Of a DNA stretch of 62,826 bases, positions 15,810 to 23,665 are shown piece by piece; positions within the stretch are counted from its first letter, which is position 1; each line of letters opens with the position of its first letter. The position numbers were made by a program, and so were the translations under genes. Location of the stretch: the NCBI GenBank assembly GCA_945870035.1, contig CAMBQQ010000007.1:1-62826 (forward strand), read 5' to 3'. Under the pieces are notes generated by a model. The model was not told the DNA's origin, ran no database searches, and saw only the letters and a program-made list of their open reading frames with translations. The DNA comes from Rhizobium sp. Q54 (GTDB taxonomy: Bacteria; Pseudomonadota; Alphaproteobacteria; Rhizobiales; Xanthobacteraceae).

Positions 15810-16586
15810 ATGCGTGAGCCCGGTCTCGATCAAGCTATTCGCGCTGCCGGCAGCGTCAGCGAACTCGCGCGGCAACTCGGAATTTCGCAACCATCGGTTT
15901 CAAATTGGAGTCGTGTTCCGGCGGAGCGCGTGGTGTCGGTCGAGAGCCTGACCGGCGTCAATCGCGTCGTGCTGCGGCCCGATCTGTTCGGCGAGGCAAG
16001 AATGACCGGGAATGTCGATGAGATCGATGCAGCGCGCGCGCAGGAGTATGCGTTGCTCGCGGCGTTGCTCATGCGGGCGCCGGATGCTGCCTTGCTCAAG
16101 CGCCTCGCCGGGTTGCGTGGCGACAGCAGCCCGCTCGGCATGGCGCACATTGCCCTGGCGGAAGCCGCGGATCGCATGACCGTCGAGCAGGTCGAGCGCG
16201 AATTCTTTGATCTCTTCATCGGCGTCGGCCGCGGCGAGTTGCTGCCTTACGGATCCTACTATCTCACCGGCTTCTTGCACGAGCGTCCGCTGGCGCGGTT
16301 GCGTGACGACCTCGGCAAGCTCGGCATCGAGCGCGTCGAGGGCAATGTCGAACCGGAAGATCACGCCGCCACTTTGTGCGAAATTATGGCTGGATTGATC
16401 GGTGGCCAGTTCGACGCGCGCCCCGGCAGCGATCAGGAAATTTTCGATAAACACATGGCGCCATGGATGGGCCGGTTGTTCAGAGATATCGAAGGCGCCG
16501 AAGCCGCAACATTCTATCGTCCGGTCGGAACGATCGGACGCCTGCTGATGGATATCGAGACGGAAGCGTTCGCGCTGAATGCGTAA
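15810..16586 (+). CDS. TorD/DmsD-family Mo-enzyme chaperone with N-terminal helix-turn-helix
   Basis: A 258-residue protein in two parts. Residues 4-60 read as a Cro/YdaS-like helix-turn-helix (GSVSELARQLGISQPSVSNW). From about residue 75 on it is a TorD-type all-helical chaperone (EYALLAALLMRAPDAALLKR, FFDLFIGVGRGELLPYGSYY, FYRPVGTIGRLLMDIE), which binds the Tat signal of molybdoenzymes and protects them until cofactor loading. TorD proteins normally lack the DNA-binding part, so here client binding may be coupled to regulation. It sits immediately upstream of two Tat-signal proteins, its likely clients. Confidence 0.85.
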   Translation: MREPGLDQAIRAAGSVSELARQLGISQPSVSNWSRVPAERVVSVESLTGVNRVVLRPDLFGEARMTGNVDEIDAARAQEYALLAALLMRAPDAALLKRLAGLRGDSSPLGMAHIALAEAADRMTVEQVEREFFDLFIGVGRGELLPYGSYYLTGFLHERPLARLRDDLGKLGIERVEGNVEPEDHAATLCEIMAGLIGGQFDARPGSDQEIFDKHMAPWMGRLFRDIEGAEAATFYRPVGTIGRLLMDIETEAFALNA

Positions 16587-16638
16587 CCAAACGCAAGCGC
16601 GACGACTGCGATGATTTAGGGACCAAGGAGGACTGGCG

Positions 16639-16848
16639 ATGAAGTCGGAACCCAAAGAAAAACTAGGACGCCGCGATTTCCTGCGCGCGCTCGGCGCCGG
16701 CGCCGGTGTTGCCGTCGCATCGGCTGCGCCGCTCGCTGCTCCGGCAGCGGCCGACACCGAGAACAACGATGAAAAGCGCAAGGCGCGCTACAAAGCGGAC
16801 TCTGCCAGCGTGCAGACCTACTACCGCGTCAACCGTTTTCCGAGCTGA
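16639..16848 (+). CDS. Small Tat-exported formate dehydrogenase accessory peptide (FdhX-like)
   Basis: 69 residues with a classical twin-arginine signal, GRRDFLRALGAGAGVAVASA (residues 11-30), cleaved near AAPAAADT. This leaves a mature peptide of about 30 charged residues ending VQTYYRVNRFPS. Short Tat peptides of this kind stand directly before the catalytic subunit in many formate dehydrogenase operons. It has a strong AAGGAGGA ribosome site. The next gene begins 13 bases after its stop. Confidence 0.82.
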   Translation: MKSEPKEKLGRRDFLRALGAGAGVAVASAAPLAAPAAADTENNDEKRKARYKADSASVQTYYRVNRFPS

Positions 16849-16861
16849 GGGAGGCTGCACC

Positions 16862-19810
16862 GTGTTAACAAAAAGATCAGAACGACAGGCACGTCGCGGC
16901 AGTCTCGCAGCCGCAGTTGATAGCCAGGCAGCCGGCGGTTTTGACCGCCGCACCTTCCTGCGCAGGTCGGGGCTCGTCGCCGGCGGTCTTGCCGCCCTTG
17001 GCGCGCTCCCGCTGAGCAGCGTCCGCAAGGCGGAAGCGGCAGGTCCAGCGGTTGCTGGCGCCACCATCCGCAAGAACATCTGCACGCACTGTTCGGTGGG
17101 TTGCACCTTGATCGCCGAAGTGTCGAACGGCGTGTGGGTCGGGCAGGAGCCCGGCTGGGACTCGCCGATCAATCGCGGCTCGCATTGCGCCAAGGGCGCG
17201 GCGACGCGCGAACTGGTGCACGGCGATCGCCGCCTGCGTTATCCGATGAAGCTGGTGAACGGCCAGTGGACGCGGATTTCCTGGGACGTCGCGATCAACG
17301 AGATCGGCGACAAGATGATGGAGATCAGGGCCAAGTCTGGGGCCGATTCCGTCTATCACCTCGGCTCTGCCAAGTTCACCAACGAAGGCGCGTTCCTGTT
17401 CCGCAAGTTTGCGGCTTTCTGGGGCACAAACAGCGTCGACCATCAGGCGCGTATCTGCCACTCGACCACGGTCGCCGGTGTGGCCAACACCTGGGGCTAC
17501 GGCGCGCAGACCAACAGCTATACGGACATCCGCAACTCCAAGACGATTCTGTTCATCGGCAGCAATGCCGCGGAAGCGCATCCGGTGTCGCTCCAGCACA
17601 TCCTGGAGGGCAAGGAATCCAACCGCGCCAACATGATCGTCATGGATCCGCGCATGACGCGCACCGCCGCCCATGCCACCGAATATGTCCGCATCCGCTC
17701 CGGTACCGACATTCCGGTGATCTGGGGCATGCTGCACCACATTTTCAAGAACGGCTGGGAAGACAAGCAGTTCATCGAACAGCGCGTCTACGGAATGGAT
17801 GACATCCGCAAGGAAGTCGCCAAGTGGACGCCTGAAGAAGTCGAGCGCGTGACGGGCGTGCCCGGCGCCCAGCTTGAAAAAGTCGCCAAGATGTTCGCGA
17901 CCCAGAAGCCGTCGACTCTGATCTGGTGCATGGGCTCGACCCAGCACACGGTCGGCACCGCCAACGTGCGCGCCTTCTGTATTGCGTTGCTGGCCACCGG
18001 CAATGTCGGCGGCCCGGGAATGGGCGCCAACATCTTCCGCGGCCATACCAACGTGCAGGGCGCGACCGATCTCGGCGTCGATATCGCCACGCTGCCGCTT
18101 TATTATGGCCTGGTGGAAGGCGCGTGGCGGCATTGGTCGCGCGTCTGGGAAGTCGATTACAACTGGTTCGCCGACCGCTTCGACAAAACCACCGCAGCGG
18201 ACGGCAAAGTCACCAGTACGATGAACACGCCGGGCATTCCGTCGACTCGTTGGTTCGATGCCACGCTCCTCGACAAGAAGGACGTGCGGCAGAAAGACAA
18301 CGTCAAGGCGATGTTTGTCATGGGTCACGGTGGCAACACCGTGACGCGCGTGCCGCAGGCGCAGAAGGGTGTCGAGAAGCTCGAATTGCTGGTCGTGTGC
18401 GATCCGCATCCAACCACCTGGGCTTCGATGGCGCCCGGACGCAAGAACGGCACTTACCTGTTGCCGATCGCCACCAGCTACGAAACCAACGGCTCGCGCA
18501 CGGCGTCCAATCGCGCGCTGCAGTGGGGCGAGCAGATCGTCAAGCCGATCTTCGAATCGAAGGACGATCTCGAGGTCATGTACCTGCTGGCCAAGAAGCT
18601 TGGCTTTGCCGATCAGATGTTCAAGAACATCAAGGTCGAAAACAATCTGCCGGTGCCCGAGGACATTCTCCGCGAGATCAATCGCGGCGGCTTCTCGACA
18701 GGCTACTGTGGCCAGTCGCCTGAGCGGCTCAAGTCGCATATGGCGAACCAAAAAGACTTCGACATGCGCACGCAACGCGCGGCGTCCGGCCCGAACAAAG
18801 GCGACTATTACGGTCTGCCGTGGCCGTGCTGGGGAACGCCGGAGTTCAAGCATCCCGGAACGCCGCTGCTCTACAACACCAACCTGTCGATCAAGGAAGG
18901 CGGCGGCACCTTCCGTCCGCGCTTCGGACTGGAGCGCGAGGAAACCCTGCCGGACGGCACCAAGCGCAAGGTCAGCCTGCTCGGCAATGGCTATTACTCC
19001 AAGGACTCCGAGATCAAGGACGGCTACCCGGAATTCACTCTGGGTGTCCTCAAGAAGCTCGGCTGGGACAAGGATCTGACCGAGGCCGAACTGGCGATCA
19101 TCAACAAGATCAACCCGACCACGCCGGACTCGGTATCCTGGGCGATCGATCTGTCCGGTGGCATCCAGCGTGTTGCCATCGAACACGGCTGCACCCCTTA
19201 CGGCAACGGCAAGGCACGCGCCAACGCGTTCGGCTTGCCGGATCCAATCCCGGTGCATCGCGAACCCATCTATACGCCGCGGCCAGACCTCGTCGCCAAG
19301 TACCCGACACTGCCGAATGCGGTGCAGTTCCGGGTGCCGAACATTGGCTTCGACGTTCAAAAGGCCGCAGTGGAGAAGGGGATTGCCAAGCAGTTCCCGC
19401 TCATCCTCACCTCCGGCCGTCTCGTCGAATACGAGGGCGGCGGCGAAGAGACCCGCTCGAACAAGTGGCTGGCGGAGCTTCAGCAAGACATGTTCGTCGA
19501 AATCAATCCTGCCGATGCCGCCGAACGCGGCATCAAGGACGGCGCATGGGTCTGGGTGACCGGCGCGGAGAACAACTCCAAGGCCAAGATGAAGGCGCTT
19601 GTTACCGAACGGGTCGGCAAAGGCGTGACCTGGTCTCCGTTCCACTTTGGCGGCTGGTTCGAAGGTGTGGATCAACGCGCCAACTATCCAAAGGGCACCG
19701 ATCCGATCGTGCTGGGTGAGAGCGTCAACTCGCTCACCACGTACGGCTTCGATCCGGTGACCGGCATGCATGAACCCAAGGCCACCCTCTGTCAGGTCAG
19801 AGCGGCTTAA
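16862..19810 (+). CDS. fdhA: Formate dehydrogenase catalytic subunit (alpha), cysteine type, Tat-exported
   Basis: A 982-residue Mo/W-bis-MGD enzyme that oxidises formate to CO2 at the periplasmic face. GTG 16862 was chosen for the GGGAGG site at 16850-16855 and because it gives a Tat signal (FDRRTFLRRSG, 27-37). The [4Fe-4S] ligands are C74, C77, C81 and C109. The metal-binding residue is C199 in HQARICHSTTVAG, followed by H200; the codon is TGC, so this is a Cys- and not a selenocysteine-enzyme. The C-terminal molybdopterin dinucleotide-binding domain (PLILTSGRLVEYEGGGEETR) is intact. It is followed by the electron-transfer and membrane subunits. Confidence 0.95.
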   Translation: MLTKRSERQARRGSLAAAVDSQAAGGFDRRTFLRRSGLVAGGLAALGALPLSSVRKAEAAGPAVAGATIRKNICTHCSVGCTLIAEVSNGVWVGQEPGWDSPINRGSHCAKGAATRELVHGDRRLRYPMKLVNGQWTRISWDVAINEIGDKMMEIRAKSGADSVYHLGSAKFTNEGAFLFRKFAAFWGTNSVDHQARICHSTTVAGVANTWGYGAQTNSYTDIRNSKTILFIGSNAAEAHPVSLQHILEGKESNRANMIVMDPRMTRTAAHATEYVRIRSGTDIPVIWGMLHHIFKNGWEDKQFIEQRVYGMDDIRKEVAKWTPEEVERVTGVPGAQLEKVAKMFATQKPSTLIWCMGSTQHTVGTANVRAFCIALLATGNVGGPGMGANIFRGHTNVQGATDLGVDIATLPLYYGLVEGAWRHWSRVWEVDYNWFADRFDKTTAADGKVTSTMNTPGIPSTRWFDATLLDKKDVRQKDNVKAMFVMGHGGNTVTRVPQAQKGVEKLELLVVCDPHPTTWASMAPGRKNGTYLLPIATSYETNGSRTASNRALQWGEQIVKPIFESKDDLEVMYLLAKKLGFADQMFKNIKVENNLPVPEDILREINRGGFSTGYCGQSPERLKSHMANQKDFDMRTQRAASGPNKGDYYGLPWPCWGTPEFKHPGTPLLYNTNLSIKEGGGTFRPRFGLEREETLPDGTKRKVSLLGNGYYSKDSEIKDGYPEFTLGVLKKLGWDKDLTEAELAIINKINPTTPDSVSWAIDLSGGIQRVAIEHGCTPYGNGKARANAFGLPDPIPVHREPIYTPRPDLVAKYPTLPNAVQFRVPNIGFDVQKAAVEKGIAKQFPLILTSGRLVEYEGGGEETRSNKWLAELQQDMFVEINPADAAERGIKDGAWVWVTGAENNSKAKMKALVTERVGKGVTWSPFHFGGWFEGVDQRANYPKGTDPIVLGESVNSLTTYGFDPVTGMHEPKATLCQVRAA

Positions 19811-19823
19811 AGGAGCAACGATC

Positions 19824-20420
19824 ATGGCACGTATGAAATTTCTCTGCGACGCCGACCGTTGCATCGAATGCAACGCTTGCGTTACCGCCTGCAAGAACGA
19901 ACACGAAGTGCCGTGGGGCATCAACCGCCGGCGCGTCGTCACCATCAATGACGGCAAGCCGGGCGAACGGTCGGTGTCGATGGCCTGCATGCACTGCACC
20001 GACGCGCCATGCGCGGCGGTCTGCCCGGTGGACTGTTTCTACACCACGGCCGACGCGGTGGTGCTGCACTCCAAGGACCTGTGCATCGGCTGCGGCTATT
20101 GCTTCTACGCCTGTCCGTTTGGCGCGCCGCAATATCCGAAGGTCGGCAACTTCGGCTCACGCGGCAAGATGGACAAATGCACGTTCTGCGCCGGCGGCCC
20201 GGAGGCCGATGGCAGCAAGGAAGAGTACGAGAAATACGGCGCCAACCGGTTGGCCGAAGGCAAGCTGCCGCTGTGCGCCGAAATGTGCTCGACCAAGTCG
20301 CTGCTCGCCGGCGACGGTGACGTGATTGCACAGATCTACAAGGAGCGGGTGTCGCGGCGCGGCTATGGCTCCGGCGCCTGGGGCTGGCAGACCGCCTACC
20401 GCGAGACGATCGCGACCTGA
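19824..20420 (+). CDS. fdhB: Formate dehydrogenase iron-sulfur subunit (beta)
   Basis: 198 residues carrying electrons from alpha to the membrane subunit. ATG 19824 is preceded by AGGAG (19811-19815). Sixteen cysteines in the NrfC/HybA-like pattern form four [4Fe-4S] sites: CIECNACVTAC at the N-terminus, CMHCTDAPCAAVCP, CIGCGYCFYACP, and CTFCAGG...CAEMC. E. coli FdnH has a C-terminal membrane anchor. This protein ends after the cluster domain with no hydrophobic helix, so it must be held by alpha and gamma. Confidence 0.93.
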   Translation: MARMKFLCDADRCIECNACVTACKNEHEVPWGINRRRVVTINDGKPGERSVSMACMHCTDAPCAAVCPVDCFYTTADAVVLHSKDLCIGCGYCFYACPFGAPQYPKVGNFGSRGKMDKCTFCAGGPEADGSKEEYEKYGANRLAEGKLPLCAEMCSTKSLLAGDGDVIAQIYKERVSRRGYGSGAWGWQTAYRETIAT

Positions 20421-20520
20421 TCCGCATGCAATCTTGTACCGGCGGCGCGGCTGTTGCGCGCCGCCGCTTCGGCAAAGAGAATTTGAGAAGAAATTGAGAA
20501 GACAAAGGGGAGGGAAGCCA

Positions 20521-21540
20521 ATGTTGGGCGTTTTGGCGAAATTCATGATGCAGGTTCGCTTCATCGCCGGCGCTCTCGCGCTCGCTTTCACGATCGCCAT
20601 TGCCGCGCCGGCCACGGCGCAGCAACCGACCACGGTCAATCCGACTGCCAGTGCGGTCCAGGAACGCCAGCTTCTCCAGGAATTGAACCGGATTCAGGGC
20701 CGCGTGACGATCCCGGACAAAAAGGCGGACTTGCTTGAGCAGCCCGCGGGCCGCGATTGGCGGCAGTGGCACCAGGTGACTTTGCGCTGGATCGGCGCGA
20801 TTGCCATTCTCGGCATGCTCGCGTTGCTGGTGGTTTTTTACCTGGCGCGCGGGCAGGTCAAACTGGAAAAAGGGCTTTCCGGCCGCAAGATCGTGCGTTT
20901 CAATGCGGTTGAACGCTTCGTGCATTGGCTGACGGCGACGTGTTTTCTGGTGCTCGCGGTTTCCGGCCTTAACGTCACCTTCGGCAAGGCGCTGCTGCTG
21001 CCTTTGATCGGGCCGTCGGCCTTTTCGACGTGGTCGGAGCTGGCGAAGTATTCGCATAACTTCCTGAGTTTCCCGTTCACCATCGGCGTGATCCTGATCT
21101 TCCTGATGTGGATCGGCAGCAATATTCCGAACAGGACCGACGTCGAGTGGGTCAAGCGCGGCGGCGGCATCATCGGCAAGGACCATCCGCCGGCGGGCCA
21201 CTTCAATGCCGGTCAGAAGATGATCTATTGGATCGTCGTCCTTGGCGGCGGCGCGTCCGCGGTCACCGGTTACCTGCTGTTGTTTCCGTTCTACGGGACG
21301 GAGATTTCGGGCATGCAACTGGCCCAGATCGTCCACTCGGTCGTGGCCGTGTTGTTCATCGCCGCCATGCTCGGGCACATCTATATCGGCACTATCGGCA
21401 TGGAAGGCGCTTTTGAAGCGATGGGTGAGGGTACCGTCGACGTCAATTGGGCCAAAGAGCATCATCCGCTTTGGCTGGACGATGAATTGAACCGGACAAA
21501 GGAAACGCAGGCCCAGGCCGCGGCCCGACCCGCGGAATAG
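20521..21540 (+). CDS. fdhC: Formate dehydrogenase cytochrome b subunit (gamma)
   Basis: 339 residues, membrane-bound, accepting electrons from beta through b hemes and reducing quinone. It starts at ATG 20521 after GGAGGGAAG. The N-terminus is a signal-like segment ending ATAQQ (about 15-40) with a periplasmic stretch, then a helix at 82-104. The cytochrome b556 core follows, with heme-ligand histidines in RFVHWLTA, KYSHNFLSFP, IVHSVVAVLF and GHIYIGTIGMEGAFEAM. It is longer than FdnI because of the exported N-terminal extension. It is the last gene of the operon. Confidence 0.92.
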   Translation: MLGVLAKFMMQVRFIAGALALAFTIAIAAPATAQQPTTVNPTASAVQERQLLQELNRIQGRVTIPDKKADLLEQPAGRDWRQWHQVTLRWIGAIAILGMLALLVVFYLARGQVKLEKGLSGRKIVRFNAVERFVHWLTATCFLVLAVSGLNVTFGKALLLPLIGPSAFSTWSELAKYSHNFLSFPFTIGVILIFLMWIGSNIPNRTDVEWVKRGGGIIGKDHPPAGHFNAGQKMIYWIVVLGGGASAVTGYLLLFPFYGTEISGMQLAQIVHSVVAVLFIAAMLGHIYIGTIGMEGAFEAMGEGTVDVNWAKEHHPLWLDDELNRTKETQAQAAARPAE

Positions 21541-21560
21541 CCTTCGGTTTACGACAGATA

Positions 21561-21593
21561 AAAAAACGCCCGGCGAAAGCCGGGCGTTTTTTT
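21561..21593 (+). terminator. Rho-independent terminator after the formate dehydrogenase operon
   Basis: Stem CGCCCGGC (21567-21574) with GCCGGGCG (21579-21586), loop GAAA, flanked by A6 upstream and T7 downstream. The A and T runs extend the stem, so it may work on both strands. Confidence 0.95.
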
Positions 21594-21669
21594 GATTCAT
21601 GTGCCGGTAAATTCAACGTCGCTATGCACCCCGTTGCCGGACCTGCAGGTGCTCGAGCCGAACCGTAAC

Positions 21670-21801
21670 CTACGCGCCGAGGCGCACGCCGGTCGCGCTG
21701 CTGAATGCCTTATCCGCCGGTTCCTGCATGCCGCCGAGAACAACGCCACTGATCACAGCGATGACCACAGCCGCGACGCAGGCAATAATGAAGCTTTTCA
21801 T
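21670..21801 (-). CDS. Small single-pass membrane protein, 43 aa
   Basis: Minus-strand gene starting at ATG 21801 with an excellent ribosome site GGGGAGGA just upstream. It begins MKSFIIACVAAVVIAVISGV, one membrane helix, then a short tail (MQEPADKAFSSATGVRLGA). It faces away from the secreted protein at 21966, with about 165 bases of divergent promoter region between them. Short proteins of this shape are frequent 'hypothetical' genes in Rhizobiales. The function is unknown. Confidence 0.72.
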   Translation of the reverse strand: MKSFIIACVAAVVIAVISGVVLGGMQEPADKAFSSATGVRLGA

Positions 21802-21965
21802 GGATCAGTCCTCCCCGAAAATCGTTGTGATCTCATAGCAGGAATCGGGGCGCGTGAGGAGGGATAGTTTGTCGCTCCCTGTCGCAGCGGGGGGTCTAAT
21901 GCGCCCACGGATGGAACCGTACTCTTCCCGGCGGGTTGAGTCGGTACATCACCAAGGAGTGTACC

Positions 21966-23144
21966 ATGCGCGCCGCCCTCGCTTTGATTTGTCTGGTTTC
22001 ATTCTCCGGCATGGCGTCGGCGCAAACGATCACGCCGAACAACGCCGCGGAGCCGATGGAAAGTACCGGGCGGACCGTCACGCCCGAAACCAAGGGCCAA
22101 TTGCAGCCACAGGGCTGGACCGGACCAATCAACACAGGGTCCGGCGGGGCGCCCGCGGAAAGTCCGCAGGGGCAAACGCCTCCGGGCATGCAGGCGGCGC
22201 CTGAAGGGTCGTCGAAAACCGTCGTCGAGCCGACCGCTGCTCAGTCGAAGACCGCCGTCCAGCCGACCGCTGCTCCGTCGAAGACCGCGGTCGAGCCGAC
22301 AGCTGCTCCGTCGCAAACCGTCGTCGCGCCGGCCGCCGCTCCCGCACGGTTGCCTCCCGTCGGCCATGCCGACGAGACCGCCAAGGACGCCATCGGCACT
22401 ACCGCTGGCGGCGCAAAAATTCCGACGGTTGAAGAAGCGCGTGCGGCCAAAATGATGCCGTACGATCCAAACCCGGTCCCCGGCCAGGTTTTAGCGCCCG
22501 CCGCGCAGGCCGGTAATCAGGCCGGCGGTGATGGTAAACCGACGGCGGCGCCGGGCAACGGGGATCCGACGACAGCAACCGGTGGGCAAGCCGCCGTTGG
22601 CGGTCCGATGTCGCCCGGTGCCTCGGCTGGCGGTCAGAATACAAACACGCCCGGCGGTTCGTCCGGTGCAGCCAATACGCCGGGCAGCGCATCCGGTGCA
22701 GCGAGTGCCGGTCGCCCCGGTTCGGAAACGATGGGCGCTCGGCCGGCAGGTTCTCCGCCGGAGCCGGCAGGTTCTCCGCAGGATACGCGTCCGGGCCCTA
22801 TCGGCGCCACCGGTCAGACCATGCCGTCGAAGCTGTCGGAAAGAAACGCGATCCTTGATCATGTGCCTATCATGGCAATGCCTTTGGCATTGACACAGCC
22901 GCAACGTCAGCGGATTTACCAGACAGTCATGAGCGACACGTCGCGTCAGCCCGCGGCAGGCGCGGAATCGCTGGTGCCCGCAACTGTTCTGTCCACCGAG
23001 CAAGCATTGAACGAAGCGCAACCGATGCCCGACAGCCTCAAGGACATCGAATTGCTCAAGGGCCTGCAATACGTCAAGGCGAAGGACAAGGTGCTGCTTG
23101 TTACGCCGGCATCGCGGATTGTGATCGACGCGATCACCATGTAG
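21966..23144 (+). CDS. Secreted Ala/Pro/Gly-rich protein with 11-residue repeats
   Basis: 392 residues with a signal peptide at 1-19 (ends MASAQ). The ATG at 21966 follows AAGGAG. Residues 84-127 are four copies of an 11-residue unit of the form KTAVEPTAAPS, then a Gly/Ala/Pro/Ser-rich low-complexity linker to about 285. The C-terminal 100 residues form a compact domain (TQPQRQRIYQTVMSD ... LPDSLKDIELLKGLQYVK-like end, ... KDKVLLVTPASRIVIDAI) known from other Bradyrhizobium secreted hypotheticals. It is probably periplasmic or envelope-linked. No enzymatic motif is seen. Confidence 0.7.
   Translation: MRAALALICLVSFSGMASAQTITPNNAAEPMESTGRTVTPETKGQLQPQGWTGPINTGSGGAPAESPQGQTPPGMQAAPEGSSKTVVEPTAAQSKTAVQPTAAPSKTAVEPTAAPSQTVVAPAAAPARLPPVGHADETAKDAIGTTAGGAKIPTVEEARAAKMMPYDPNPVPGQVLAPAAQAGNQAGGDGKPTAAPGNGDPTTATGGQAAVGGPMSPGASAGGQNTNTPGGSSGAANTPGSASGAASAGRPGSETMGARPAGSPPEPAGSPQDTRPGPIGATGQTMPSKLSERNAILDHVPIMAMPLALTQPQRQRIYQTVMSDTSRQPAAGAESLVPATVLSTEQALNEAQPMPDSLKDIELLKGLQYVKAKDKVLLVTPASRIVIDAITM
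22215..22346 (+). repeat. Four tandem 33-base coding repeats
   Basis: Units at 22215-22247, 22248-22280, 22281-22313 and 22314-22346 each encode a version of KTAVEPTAAPS. The middle two are almost identical at DNA level, and the last has diverged. This region is prone to slippage and probably length-variable between strains. Confidence 0.85.
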
Positions 23145-23183
23145 GCCGCCGCCGGCTGACAAGGTCGTCTCCGGTTAAAGGCG

Positions 23184-23552
23184 CTACACCAACCAGATCA
23201 ACAAAGAGAGCAAGGCAGCGGCGCCCGCGAAACTAACCAGAGCGACGCGGCCGTCTACAAATCTGTCTGGGAAGAGCTGCAACACGAGCGGCGCCAGCAG
23301 GGCAATGGCGCCGCCACCGATCACGGCCGCATACCATGGAATGCGTTGCCAGGCGGCTGCGAGTCCGGCCGCGAGACAGATGGCCGCAACCGTCAGAGAT
23401 CCGAACAGGATGAATGTGCCTGCGACCGAGCGCAACGCCGGCGCGCGGCGCTCGCGTGGAAAATGACCTGCGGCCGCGAGGCCGTGCAGCGAGAGCATCA
23501 GCACCAGCAGCATGAACAGCAGAAGCGGCAACACCGCGCTGGCAGGCATCAT
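23184..23552 (-). CDS. Four-helix integral membrane protein, 122 aa
   Basis: Minus-strand gene. I prefer the ATG at 23552 (AAGGAAAA just upstream) over an open extension to 23624 that adds only polar residues. Hydrophobic helices lie at about 5-27 (VLPLLLFMLLVLMLSLHGL), 42-64 (GTFILFGSLTVAAICLAAG), 70-90 and 100-120. The small polar loops contain several arginines. I do not recognise the family. It diverges from panB, leaving about 110 bases for promoters. Confidence 0.65.
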   Translation of the reverse strand: MMPASAVLPLLLFMLLVLMLSLHGLAAAGHFPRERRAPALRSVAGTFILFGSLTVAAICLAAGLAAAWQRIPWYAAVIGGGAIALLAPLVLQLFPDRFVDGRVALVSFAGAAALLSLLIWLV

Positions 23553-23620
23553 CGGGGCTTTTCCTTGTGTAAGACGCGTTAGGCCTTGACCGGTTAGAAT
23601 CCGACTCCCTAACATACGAG

Positions 23621-23630
23621 ACATATATCA
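23621..23630. promoter_or_regulatory. ATATATCA-type site, copy 1 (panB-gntR promoter)
   Basis: ACATATATCA lies 36 bases before the PanB homologue start. Near-identical sequences occur at 25366-25375 and 28834-28843 in front of the other transcription units of this region, suggesting one regulator, probably the GntR protein encoded at 24603. Confidence 0.5.
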
Positions 23631-23665
23631 GCGCAAGCCGCAATGGCAGCCGGGAGAGAAGCGAC

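Noticed and set aside
17456-17461. Possible selenocysteine in formate dehydrogenase
   Set aside because: The codon at the active site is TGC (Cys), not TGA, so no recoding is needed.
16877-19999. A very long open frame on the minus strand opposite the formate dehydrogenase alpha gene
   Set aside because: It is a by-product of GC-rich codon use: the plus strand encodes an unmistakable Mo-enzyme, while the minus reading is Arg/His/Asp-rich with no domain or ribosome site.
21592-21867. Plus-strand frame after the formate dehydrogenase terminator
   Set aside because: It starts inside the terminator tail, has no ribosome site, and the opposite strand has a better-supported 43-residue gene.
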